Positions 18,601 through 25,193 of a DNA stretch of 64,000 nucleotides are shown here, one piece after another (the stretch's first letter is position 1; every line of letters begins with the position of its first letter). This DNA is from Pseudomonas oryzae. Lineage in GTDB: Bacteria; Pseudomonadota; Gammaproteobacteria; Pseudomonadales; Pseudomonadaceae. A program made the position numbers and the translations under genes. The stretch lies in NCBI RefSeq assembly GCF_900104805.1, contig NZ_LT629751.1, forward strand, positions 1,655,001 to 1,719,000, written 5' to 3'. The notes beneath the pieces were generated by a model. The model searched no databases. It was not told where the DNA came from and worked only from the letters and a program-made list of their open reading frames with translations.

Positions 18601-18817
18601 CGACGCCGTTGACCTTCTGCTCCAGCGGCGTGGCCACCGACTGTTCGACGTTGACCGCGTTGGCGCCGTCGTAGGTGGTCTCCACCTTGATCTCGGGCGG
18701 GGTGATGTCGGGATACTGGGCAACCGGCAGACGCCCCATGGCCACCAGACCGACGATAAGGATGATGATCGAGATCACCATCGCGAAGATGGGCCGGCGA
18801 ACGAAGAACTCACCCAT
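15653..18817 (-). CDS. RND multidrug efflux pump, HAE1 family
   Basis: A 1054-residue inner-membrane pump with the AcrB/MexB layout: TM1 (about 10-30), a large periplasmic loop, TM2-6 (about 335-500), a long hydrophilic segment, TM7, a second loop and TM8-12. The proton-relay pair lies in GIVVDDAIVVVE in TM4 (about D408-D409). Length is normal for the family. It should extrude hydrophobic drugs or solvents using proton flux. It overlaps the adaptor gene by 8 bases at its start and the outer-membrane factor by 4 bases at its stop. The specific subfamily (MexF-, Ttg- or Mdt-like) cannot be settled from memory. Confidence 0.93.
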   Translation of the reverse strand: MGEFFVRRPIFAMVISIIILIVGLVAMGRLPVAQYPDITPPEIKVETTYDGANAVNVEQSVATPLEQKVNGVENMLYMKSTNAGNGQMTLSVAFEVGSDLDISNVLVQNRVSEGSAQLPEDVKRRGVKVKKALAFPLMLVTLRSPGESYNADFLTNYMSINVLDEIARIQGVGQVTIFGGADYAMRIWIKPDQLSRLGLTVPDIVTAVQQQNVLTPAGKLGGPPAAPGTEFAYAVQTRGRLETPEQFGQVVVRSNPDGSQVLLRDVARIELGAETYNQIGAFGSKPAAVLAVYQLPDANGLEVADKIRAAMERMKERFPQDIEYVISLDTTKPVSAGIEEIVHTLFEATVIVTLVVFIFLQNFRATLIPTLAVPVALVGTFAVFPLLGFSINTFSLLGLVLAIGIVVDDAIVVVEGVSEKMERGMPRREATIETMKEVSGPVIATALSLTAVFVPVAAMSGITGRLYQQFAITIAISVCISAIVALSLSPALSSTLLQPHGHGSQGWLGRFFAGFNRVLDAVTNRYIGLTSRFTHRPLRALAVLGVLVLALVWLFRTVPGGFVPEEDQAYLMANLQLPDAASLERTHAAAAKVEAILAAEPAIESYTTVTGYSFLSGASSTNNAFFFIQLKEWKERPAAEDVANRVAQRLNGKLASINEGIAIAFGPPAIPGLGTGSGFSMMLQDRVGNSPDYLAEQTQAFMEAAAKRPELTGLYTTYRATVPQIYLDVDTQKTMKLGVEPADVNQTLGAFLGGAYVNDFNRFGRLYKVYVQAETDYRKDLADASLFYVRNNNGEMVPMNTLLTDESTNGPEFTYRFNMFRAAEVTGRPAPGYSSAQALKALEEVSAQVLPSDMSYAWNAMSYQEKAAEGSGSMVFVMALVFVFLILAAQYESWSLPFGVLFGTPIAICGAMFGLWLARHFSPSYENNVFAQIGLVMLIGLAAKNAILIVEFARTEIEKGKGPVEAALAAARLRFRPILMTSFAFILGVIPLILASGAGAEARKIMGMTSFAGMLTATLVGVVLVPGLFVIVEKYLGGKKKKAAAGASSEEARP

Positions 18818-19991
18818 TTTTGCTGCCTCCGGCCACCGGCGGCAGCTCGCTGGCGTCGGCCGGGCGCGGCTTGACGGTCATCCCCGGGCGCATGCGCAAC
18901 AGTCCGCCCACCGCGACCCGCTCGCCCGCCTGCAGACCGGACTGGATCACCCAGTCGCTGCCCAGGCGCTGGCCCACCTGGACCTGGCGCACTTCCACGG
19001 TGTCGTCCGCCTTGATGACGAACACCCGATGCACCGACTGCAGTTCGCTGACCGCGCGCTGGGGCAGCAGGATAGCGCCCCTGATCTCGTCGGCGTCGAA
19101 GCGGATGCGCGCGAACATGCCCGGACGCAGCAGCCCCTGCGGGTTGGGAAACTCGGCCTCGATGGTCAGCGCGCCGGTGGTGGGGTCGATGTTGCGGTCG
19201 ACCTTGGTCGGCACGCCGCGCTGCTCGTACAGGCTGCCATCGGCGAGGATCAGCGACAGCGGCCGCTCCATCCCCTCGATGCCGCCCTGGGCGGGGCTGG
19301 CCTGCTGGCGGTCGCCCAGGCGCCGCGCAGCGTCGAGATAGCCGCGCTCGGTGATCGACACCCGCACGGCGATGGGGTCGGTGCGCGAGATCACGTTGAG
19401 CAGCCCGCCATTGTTGCGCTGGCTGACGAAGTCGCCCACCTCGGCCTCGGACAGGCCGATCAGGCCGCGCTCGGGCGCATGAATCTTGGTGTAGCCCAGC
19501 TCGATCTGCGCCAGCTCGACCTGCGCCCTGGCCGCGTCCACGTAGCTCTTGGCCGCCTCGTAGTTGGCCACCGCGGCGTCCAGGTCCAGCTTGCTGACCG
19601 CATTGATCTCGGCCAGCGGCCGGATGCGGTCGAGATCCGCCTTGGTCTTCACCAGGCTGGTGCGCGCCTGCGCCAGTACTGCCTGGGCCTGGGCAACCTT
19701 GGCCTGGAACGGCTGCGGATCGATGGTGTAGAGCAGCGCGCCCTTGTCGACGAAGGTGCCTTCCTTGAAGTGGATACCGTCGAGGAAGCCGTCGACCCGC
19801 GCGCGGATGGTCACGTCGGTGGAGCCGATGGTCTCGCCGATCACATCCAGGGGAATGCGCACATCCCGGGTGGCGACGGTGACAACCGGCACCTCCATCA
19901 CGTTCGCCGGGGGTGGCGTCTTGCTTTCGCAACCGGCAAGCAGTACCAGGATCATGCCGAGCATCAGGAGTGGGTGCTTTGTCTTTGCCAT
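18810..19991 (-). CDS. RND periplasmic adaptor lipoprotein
   Basis: A 393-residue membrane fusion protein. It has a lipobox (VLLAGC, Cys about residue 20), a barrel-sandwich start with VTIRARVDGFLDGIHFKEGTFVDKG, a coiled-coil hairpin (about residues 95-170), and the conserved beta-barrel segment GALTIEAEFPNPQGLLRPGMFARI. It bridges the pump and outer-membrane factor. The ATG at 19991 starts the lipoprotein signal; the frame extends 14 codons further upstream without one. It is the first gene of the five-gene minus-strand run. No TetR, LysR or MarR regulator gene is adjacent. Confidence 0.92.
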   Translation of the reverse strand: MAKTKHPLLMLGMILVLLAGCESKTPPPANVMEVPVVTVATRDVRIPLDVIGETIGSTDVTIRARVDGFLDGIHFKEGTFVDKGALLYTIDPQPFQAKVAQAQAVLAQARTSLVKTKADLDRIRPLAEINAVSKLDLDAAVANYEAAKSYVDAARAQVELAQIELGYTKIHAPERGLIGLSEAEVGDFVSQRNNGGLLNVISRTDPIAVRVSITERGYLDAARRLGDRQQASPAQGGIEGMERPLSLILADGSLYEQRGVPTKVDRNIDPTTGALTIEAEFPNPQGLLRPGMFARIRFDADEIRGAILLPQRAVSELQSVHRVFVIKADDTVEVRQVQVGQRLGSDWVIQSGLQAGERVAVGGLLRMRPGMTVKPRPADASELPPVAGGSKNG

Positions 19992-20429
19992 GATGTATTC
20001 CGTTAACGGTCGGCTCCGACACGCACTTCCCAAGCAAGTCCGCCCTGATGTGCGTGCAAGTCGAGTTTCAAATCAACTCCAGTGATCTCTTGCGCAACGG
20101 GACGAATGCGATCGCACGGCAACGACACTGGCAGGTGCAGCGCAGGTGCGAAGAAGTTGTCAGTGCCCGGTGCTGTCCCTGACCCCAGAGCCCCCCCCTG
20201 ATCGAATGAACATGCGCCAGATCGCGTATGTCGGGCTCGGCATCGAATGCCACTTGCGGTTGTCGAACACACTTGGCCGGTGCCAGAGTCAGTATGGCCG
20301 ACGGCTGGCACTTGGCCAGCACGCCACTCCAGACCTTTTCGTCCCCTCACCCGCCTGTGGTGCGTGCCCTCGCGCACCTCGTTCCTGCCTCCCGCACTCC
20401 GACGGGATGTCGGAGTGCGTCGGGCGCGC
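19992..20429. other. Intergenic region upstream of the RND operon
   Basis: These 438 bases hold no supported gene. The part next to 19991 should carry the promoter of the five-gene minus-strand run. The only clear structure is the hairpin at 20393-20419 belonging to the DUF3313 gene. Several short open frames here differ between phases and lack ribosome sites. Confidence 0.5.
20393..20419 (-). terminator. Hairpin after the DUF3313 lipoprotein gene
   Basis: A perfect 11-bp stem (CGCACTCCGAC / GTCGGAGTGCG) with a 5-base loop lies 11 bases beyond the minus-strand stop at 20430. It lacks a T-run, so it is a probable but atypical terminator. Confidence 0.45.
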
Positions 20430-21101
20430 CTAGAACCTCTCGATATCGCGCACGATGCCGTCGATCACGCCCTTGAGGGTATTCAGGGTGACCTGCTCCT
20501 CGCGGTTCTCCAGCTCCTTGCCGTAGCCCTTGCGCACCACCTGCATGACCGGCTTGCCGGTGCTGGCATCCAGCAACTCGGCCTCGATGAACAGTTCGGT
20601 GGTGCGGTCGCGCGCGCCGGACGCGGTCGTGGCGGCGGCCGTGACCAGAGCGATCGGGATGATTTCATAGGGCTTGAGCCCTTCGGCCTTGGTGTCCACA
20701 CCGGTAATGGCCGAGCGCAGGATCAGTACACGCTCGCCCTGCAGGGCAGCGAGGTCGGCCGGCCCGTGCACAACGAAGCGCTTGGAAAAGGCGGAGGTCA
20801 CCTGCTGGGCGGTATAGGCACGCAGTTGCTCCAGCGCCGGGGCGTTGATCTGCTCGGATGGACTCGGCGCCGGATAGAAGTCGATCGACTGCACGACCAG
20901 ATGGTTGTAGCTGTCGAGATTGAAGCCCGGAGCCATCCAGCGCATCACCGGCTGGCCGGTGGGCGACTTGGCCTCCCGCAGCTGCGAGTAGCTGGACAGG
21001 AACCCGGAGTACTCATCCGGCTGGGTAACTTTCGATGCGCAGCCGCCAAGCACTAAGGCGGCCAACAACAACCCGGTAACGGCATGGCTGGAACGCTTCA
21101 T
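20430..21101 (-). CDS. DUF3313 lipoprotein
   Basis: A 223-residue lipoprotein with signal and lipobox LVLGGC (Cys about residue 21). The body contains the DUF3313 pattern: an early SGFLSSYSQL, a central VLILRSAITGVD strand, and a closing segment with EAELLDASTGKPV. Family members are envelope lipoproteins of unknown function. No neighbour shares its orientation closely: the RND operon promoter is 440 bases away and a long non-coding stretch lies upstream, so it is probably monocistronic. Confidence 0.78.
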   Translation of the reverse strand: MKRSSHAVTGLLLAALVLGGCASKVTQPDEYSGFLSSYSQLREAKSPTGQPVMRWMAPGFNLDSYNHLVVQSIDFYPAPSPSEQINAPALEQLRAYTAQQVTSAFSKRFVVHGPADLAALQGERVLILRSAITGVDTKAEGLKPYEIIPIALVTAAATTASGARDRTTELFIEAELLDASTGKPVMQVVRKGYGKELENREEQVTLNTLKGVIDGIVRDIERF

Positions 21102-21728
21102 GGAGTTGCCCCCCTGGGCAGATTAATCAGTCGATGAGTCCGGTAATTGAACTGCTTGGCACATGGGTGCACGGCATGAGTGGCCTGCCGGAAAACGGAT
21201 GTGATCACGACGTTCTGCCTGCCCGGCGAACACCTCGGTTCTCCTGACGAAGGTATAGCCGAGGTTCCGGACGCGAACATGCCGACGCATACTCTGCAGA
21301 TACGGGCAGAGGACGAAGTGCGTTCGGTGGTGCTGGCTCTGGCCATCCCGCCGCAATGCGGAAAGACCCCGAGCAGGGAGAAAGAGCCCGCCATGCGCAT
21401 ATCGACATCCATGAACGAAGCACCCGTTGCGACACACGGCCCCGCTGGCGCCCTTCCCCGCGCCAGATCCAGAACAGTGGACGCAACAAGCGGAAGACAC
21501 CAACAATTTGACATATACGGTTACAGGTCTAGCCCGCACGAAAAACACTGTCAAATCTTCGACTTCGCATCCTGCGGCGAGCGGAGCGCGACTTGCGCCG
21601 GCGGGCTTCCTGCCCGGCAGCCAGAGCTTGCGCCGACTCCCGGCTTGACGCCGCCAGCCTTGAGCACAGACTGAATCATTGGAGAGCGCCGGAGATGACT
21701 CGCGGCGTCCACACAAGCGAGAGGTTGA
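21102..21728. other. Long gene-free region
   Basis: These 627 bases separate the DUF3313 gene from the YgdI-like gene. Open frames up to 197 codons exist on both strands, but they lack ribosome sites and recognisable domains and overlap one another. Local composition is less GC-biased than neighbouring coding DNA, notably around 21490-21560. A TTGACA hexamer occurs at about 21508 without a good -10 partner. It may be decayed coding sequence. Confidence 0.45.
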
Positions 21729-21941
21729 ATGATGAAAGAGCTACTGCTTGCAGCCTTGTGCGCCATCGTCCTGACGGGCTGCGCCAATGAATACCTGATC
21801 GTCACCAACGACGGCAGCGTGATCAGCACCGTCGAGGAGCCGGAGTACGACGAGGACAGCGGCATGCTGAAATTCGAGGATGACGATGGCCGCGAACAAC
21901 AGATTCCCAAGGAAAGCGTGAAGTCGATCATCGAGCGCTGA
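21729..21941 (+). CDS. YgdI/YgdR family small lipoprotein (DUF903)
   Basis: A 70-residue lipoprotein: short hydrophobic signal, lipobox VLTGC (Cys about 17), then the DUF903 SH3-like core with YLIVTNDGSVISTVEEPEYDEDSGMLKFEDDDG. These residues closely follow the YgdI/YgdR pattern, in which a single small beta-barrel is tethered to the membrane. Function is unknown, though such proteins are common in gamma-proteobacteria. The second ATG (21732) could be the true start; GAGAGG lies just upstream. It is followed by the putative RNA locus on the opposite strand. Confidence 0.82.
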   Translation: MMKELLLAALCAIVLTGCANEYLIVTNDGSVISTVEEPEYDEDSGMLKFEDDDGREQQIPKESVKSIIER

Positions 21942-21971
21942 TGACGACCGCAAGGGGCGCATGGCGGGCAT

Positions 21972-22011
21972 AAAAAAGCCACTACCGGCCTAAGGGCAGC
22001 CCGGTAATGGC
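21972..22011 (-). terminator. Terminator of copy B, unit 2
   Basis: An 11-bp stem (21978-21988 with 22001-22011), with one G-U pair in the minus-strand RNA, is followed by six T residues (21977-21972). It closely matches the equivalent hairpin in copy A. It may also stop plus-strand readthrough from the lipoprotein gene poorly, since no T-run lies on that side. Confidence 0.75.
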
Positions 22012-22133
22012 TTGGAAGTCTCTCGGCAGGCCTCTGCAGGCCAGGTCGGCAAAGGTACAGGGATACCGCCTGGCGAAACATGCCCGATGCGGTGAGAGTT
22101 CCTTGCCGATTGCGCAACAATCGCCGCAGAAAC

Positions 22134-22158
22134 AAAAAGCCCCGCTCGATCGCGGGGC
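22134..22158 (-). terminator. Terminator of copy B, unit 1
   Basis: The stem GCCCCGC/GCGGGGC (22139-22145 and 22152-22158) is followed on the minus strand by five T residues. Stem and flanking AAACAAAAAGCCCCGC are identical to copy A. It could also terminate transcription coming from the upstream transporter remnant. Confidence 0.7.
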
Positions 22159-22200
22159 AAAGGGCAAGCTCTCAGTGGTGAGCAGATTACGACCGGGCTG

Positions 22201-22215
22201 GTGAAGATTTCGTCA
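22201..22215 (-). promoter_or_regulatory. Conserved 15-base block upstream of copy B
   Basis: On the minus strand this reads TGACGAAATCTTCAC, one change from the block at 1389-1403 and at nearly the same distance from its CTGAGAG box. It could be a shared promoter element or operator, or the RNA 5' region. Confidence 0.4.
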
Positions 22216-22263
22216 TCGACCGGTGGTGAAACCGAGAGCCTGCCCTTGACCGGGCAACGGTCG

Positions 22264-22520
22264 TCAGTCGCGCGCTTCCTGGAACAGGGCCTTGAGGAAG
22301 CCGATCATCATCAGCAGCATCAGCGCCATGAACGGCAGGCCCATGGCCACCGCACCGGCTTGGATACCCTGCAACGCCTTGTTGCCACCGACTACGAACA
22401 GGCTGATGGTCACGATCGCGATCATCCCCAGCCACAGCACTCGCTGGGCGCGGTGGGTATTCGGGTCGCCACCGGCGGCCAGGTTGTCCACCACCAGCGC
22501 CCCAGAGTCGGCTCCATACG
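22264..22520 (-). pseudogene. C-terminal remnant of a BCCT (BetT-like) transporter
   Basis: The frame encodes ADSGALVVDNLAAGG, then two hydrophobic helices ending MGLPFMALMLLMMIGFLKAL and a stop. This matches the last two helices of choline/betaine (BCCT) transporters such as BetT, which are about 500-700 residues long. Only about 85 codons remain, and the homology breaks off about 20 bases from the stop of the AraC-type regulator gene upstream. A deletion that removed the first 80-90 percent of the transporter is the simplest explanation. No start site of its own is visible. Confidence 0.7.
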
Positions 22521-22540
22521 CCCGCGGCACACTCAGGACC

Positions 22541-23590
22541 TCATTTCTGATGCACCACCTGTGGTTTTGTGGACTTCACGCAGCCGTAACGCACCTCTTT
22601 TGACGGCGGATATCCATAAAACGAGTTGTAGCACTTGCTGAAGTGACTGGGCGAAACAAAGCCGCAGGCAACCGCCACATCGACTATCGGCAGATCCGAA
22701 TGCTGCAGTAGACGGCGACTTTCGGTAATGCGCAACTCGAGGTAGTAGCGCACCGGGGTGGTGCCGAGCTGCTCGCGGAATAGCCGTTCGAGCTGCCGCT
22801 TGGAGCGGCCGACATAGCTGGACAGCTGCTCCTGGCTCAGCGGCTCCTCGATGTTGGCGCTCATCAGATTGAGCGTCTCACGCAGGGGCTCGCTCATCTT
22901 CTCGTGCAGCGCCGGACGGGCACGCCGATAGCGCGACTCCTCGAAGGCCAGGATATCGACCACCGCATCGACCAGGCCGCGCCCATGCAGCTTGTTGATC
23001 CACTCCAGGATCATGTTGAACGCCCCGGTCGGACTCGCCGCCGTCAGGCGATTGCGGTCGACCATGTAACTCTCGCTGGTGACCTGGCTGTCCTTGGCGA
23101 TCTCGGCCAGCGCGACCCGGTTTTCCGGATGCACGGCGCAGCGGTAGCCATCGAGCAGACCCGCCTGGCCGAGGAACCAGGCGCCATTCCACAGTCCCGA
23201 CAGCGCGACGCCGCGGCCATCCGCCACCTGCAGCAGGTGCGTCAGCTCCGGCACGGCGCGCAACGGCGTGCGCAATCCGCCACACACCACCAGCAGGTCC
23301 AGGCCCTGCAGATCGCGGCTGGCGAGCGCCGCGTTCGGACAGATGACCAGCCCCAGGTCGCTGGTGACCGGCTCGCCGTTCAGGCTGAAGGTCTTCGTCG
23401 AAAAGGCTTCCGCCCTGATCAGATTGGCGGTGACCAGGGTATCCAGGGCCTGGGTGAACGCCGGCAAAGAGAAATGCTCGAGCAGAAGAAAGCCTACCCG
23501 AGCCTGCCGTAGCGCCTCGCCCTTCTGCTCGCCAACGAAGCGGAGGTTCTGCCCCTGCATGGCGTCGCTGAAATGCCTTCTGTTTGTCAT
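22541..23590 (-). CDS. GlxA-type AraC regulator (GbdR/CdhR-like)
   Basis: A 349-residue transcription factor. Residues about 30-200 form a DJ-1/PfpI-like ligand domain (ARVGFLLLEHFSLPAFTQALDTL, LLVVCGGL), and residues about 235-335 form an AraC double helix-turn-helix (LSSYVGRSKRQLERLFREQLG, then VDVAVACGFVSPSHFSKCYNSFYGYPPS). This arrangement is shared by GbdR, CdhR and ArgR-like regulators of betaine, carnitine and arginine catabolism. The start at 23590 has AGAAGGG upstream. The betaine-type transporter remnant directly downstream supports a methylated-amine role, now perhaps without its local target. Confidence 0.83.
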   Translation of the reverse strand: MTNRRHFSDAMQGQNLRFVGEQKGEALRQARVGFLLLEHFSLPAFTQALDTLVTANLIRAEAFSTKTFSLNGEPVTSDLGLVICPNAALASRDLQGLDLLVVCGGLRTPLRAVPELTHLLQVADGRGVALSGLWNGAWFLGQAGLLDGYRCAVHPENRVALAEIAKDSQVTSESYMVDRNRLTAASPTGAFNMILEWINKLHGRGLVDAVVDILAFEESRYRRARPALHEKMSEPLRETLNLMSANIEEPLSQEQLSSYVGRSKRQLERLFREQLGTTPVRYYLELRITESRRLLQHSDLPIVDVAVACGFVSPSHFSKCYNSFYGYPPSKEVRYGCVKSTKPQVVHQK

Positions 23591-23990
23591 TCTATGGCCC
23601 TTCTGCTCTTTTTTACCTGCCACATTGCTGTGGTGCATCCCCTGCAGACGCACTGACCGCATGGGCAGTCTGAATCGGACTATGCTCGCTACGAATCTGC
23701 GGATAGTCGGACATCCGGTCAAGACGGCAAGGGCCGCTTGAGCCCAGCGACATGCGAGCCAAGGCTTGAAATATGGGGTGTCGCAGTTCGCAACATGGAA
23801 CCTGCTCTCTGACAGTCATAAGGCCGGCAGGTGATCTTTGTCGGATCAGGACCAAATATTCTGGAAGGAGCCCTGGCTCTGCAGCCCCTTGCGAGGCGAG
23901 CATCCCGGGGAAGACGAGCCACCGCCAACACACGGCGGCCGGAGCGGGAAGTGCCCGCCTGAACGGTCCGCGACGCGGTCCGTGAATGTA
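23591..23990. other. Region between the AraC-type gene and tRNA-Leu
   Basis: These 400 bases contain no supported gene. An inverted repeat, CGGACTAT (23676-23683) with ATAGTCGG (23703-23710), lies about 90 bases upstream of the regulator start and could be an operator. The rest, up to the 3' end of tRNA-Leu, shows nothing recognisable. Confidence 0.4.
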
Positions 23991-24074
23991 TGGTGCCCCG
24001 AGCCGGACTCGAACCGGCAAGCCAAAAGGCGGTCGATTTTAAGTCGACGGTGTTTACCATTTCACCATCGGGGC
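23991..24074 (-). tRNA. tRNA-Leu (anticodon TAA)
   Basis: The minus strand reads GCCCCGATGG at 24074 and ends CGGGGCACCA at 23991, 84 nt with encoded CCA. The anticodon loop CTTAAAATC gives TAA. The long variable arm expected for leucine tRNA is present (CCGCCTTTTGG), as is the T-loop GTTCGAGTC. The acceptor stem pairs fully. It is the third tRNA downstream of pgsA. Confidence 0.97.
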
Positions 24075-24304
24075 TTTTGCAAATAACAGGCTACAGCCTT
24101 TATCAGTGGCACTCGATACATCCCGGCGAGTGCCCCCAGACCGGCTGTCGGTGCTACGGTGACTGAAACTCGGAAACTCCGGGCTTCCGGCGTCCAACGA
24201 CTTCGCCATCCGGCGGCAGCACCGATGCGCCCTGTTTGCACACGGGGCGGACTATATACATTCGCTCGCCCTTACTGCAAGTTTGCGGAAATCTATCCCG
24301 CAAA

Positions 24305-24342
24305 GAAAAAGCCCTGTAGATCAAGGATCTACAGGGCTTTTT
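24305..24342. terminator. Bidirectional intrinsic terminator
   Basis: A perfect 12-bp stem GCCCTGTAGATC / GATCTACAGGGC (24311-24322 and 24326-24337) with a 3-base loop is flanked by A5 and T5, so it works in both directions. On the minus strand it lies just after tRNA-Cys and ends the pgsA/tRNA-Gly/tRNA-Cys transcript; tRNA-Leu would need its own promoter in the following 230 bases. Confidence 0.85.
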
Positions 24343-24346
24343 ATAG

Positions 24347-24420
24347 TGGAGGCCGAGGTCGGAATCGAACCGGCGTACACGGATTTGCAATCCGCTGCAT
24401 GACCACTCTGCCACCCGGCC
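24347..24420 (-). tRNA. tRNA-Cys (anticodon GCA)
   Basis: A 74-nt cloverleaf on the minus strand, from GGCCGGGTGG to CTCGGCCTCCA. The anticodon loop ATTGCAAAT gives GCA, the T-loop is GTTCGATTC, and the acceptor stem pairs with one G-U. CCA is encoded. Confidence 0.97.
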
Positions 24421-24459
24421 TCAAATGAATATCAAACTTCGACATTCATCAGTAAAACT

Positions 24460-24535
<76 letters not shown>

Positions 24536-24599
24536 GTCGTGGTGACGGGCGCCATTCTATACCAACCCGAACCACTGTCAACCCTTTGATTCAAAAAAG

Positions 24600-25160
24600 T
24601 TATTTTCCGTTTGCACCACTACTGAGGTGCGGCCAGGCAGCACGCAGATATTGCACCATGGACCACAGGGTCAGTACGGCGGCAATGATCAGCAGCGAAT
24701 AGCCCAACCCCACCCACATATCCAGACGCGGCGGATTGCCGAGCAGGATGATCAGCGATGCCATCTGCGCCGTGGTCTTCCATTTACCCAGGTTGGATAC
24801 CGCGACCTGGGCGCGCGCACCCAGTTCGGCCATCCATTCGCGCAGCGCGGAAACCACGATCTCGCGGCCGATGATGATCGCCGCCGGCAGGGTCAGCCAG
24901 AGATTGGCATGCTCCTCCACGAGCAACACCAGGGCTACGGCCACCATCAGCTTGTCGGCCACCGGATCGAGGAACGCGCCGAATGGAGTGCTCTGCCCCA
25001 GGCGACGCGCGAGGTAGCCGTCCAGCCAGTCGGTGACGCTGGCCAGGGCGAACACGCCGCTGGCAGCCCAGTAGCTCCAACTGAACGGCATGTAGAACAG
25101 CCCGATGAACACCGGGATGAGCAGCACGCGCAGGATGGTCAGCAGATTTGGGATATTCAT
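24600..25160 (-). CDS. pgsA: Phosphatidylglycerophosphate synthase
   Basis: A 186-residue inner-membrane enzyme that joins CDP-diacylglycerol and glycerol-3-phosphate in the first committed step of phosphatidylglycerol synthesis. It opens with the typical [20 protein letters not shown]. The CDP-alcohol phosphotransferase motif DGx2ARx8Gx3Dx3D is visible as [24 protein letters not shown] near residues 48-71. About four to five membrane helices are predicted. It follows uvrC by 33 bases and precedes three tRNA genes, an arrangement conserved in Pseudomonas. Confidence 0.96.
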   Translation of the reverse strand: MNIPNLLTILRVLLIPVFIGLFYMPFSWSYWAASGVFALASVTDWLDGYLARRLGQSTPFGAFLDPVADKLMVAVALVLLVEEHANLWLTLPAAIIIGREIVVSALREWMAELGARAQVAVSNLGKWKTTAQMASLIILLGNPPRLDMWVGLGYSLLIIAAVLTLWSMVQYLRAAWPHLSSGANGK

Positions 25161-25193
25161 CAGGACCCTTGAGATTCAAAGAGTTGCGCCATT

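Larger units (their letters stand above)
21972..22215 (-). ncRNA. Putative tandem small-RNA locus, copy B
   Basis: This is the second copy of the element seen at 1145-1403, again on the minus strand. It has the 15-base block (22215-22201), a CTGAGAG box (22175-22169), a GC hairpin with five T (22158-22134), a dyad containing CGATTGTTGCGCAATCG (about 22107-22123), a second box with one change (22026-22020) preceded by a GGCC/GGCC hairpin, and a final hairpin with six T (22011-21972). By eye, large parts align with copy A at well over half the positions. It lies between the ygdI-like gene and a decayed transporter gene. Transcription is inferred. Confidence 0.6.

Noticed and set aside
16058-18874. 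A 938-codon plus-strand open frame opposite the RND pump gene
   Set aside because: It is exactly antisense to a clear RND pump. Its translation is His/Gln/Arg/Gly-rich with no domains, a usual shadow in GC-rich coding DNA.
21180-21674. A 164-codon plus-strand frame in the 21.1-21.7 kb gap
   Set aside because: It lacks a ribosome site and a recognisable domain, overlaps equally long frames on the other strand, and has mixed composition. It is kept only as part of a gene-free region.
21972-22215. Glycine- or TPP-riboswitch-like reading of the CTCTCAG / CTGAGAG boxes
   Set aside because: Short motifs resemble parts of those riboswitches, but the other conserved aptamer elements are absent and no suitable gene lies downstream of either copy in the right direction.
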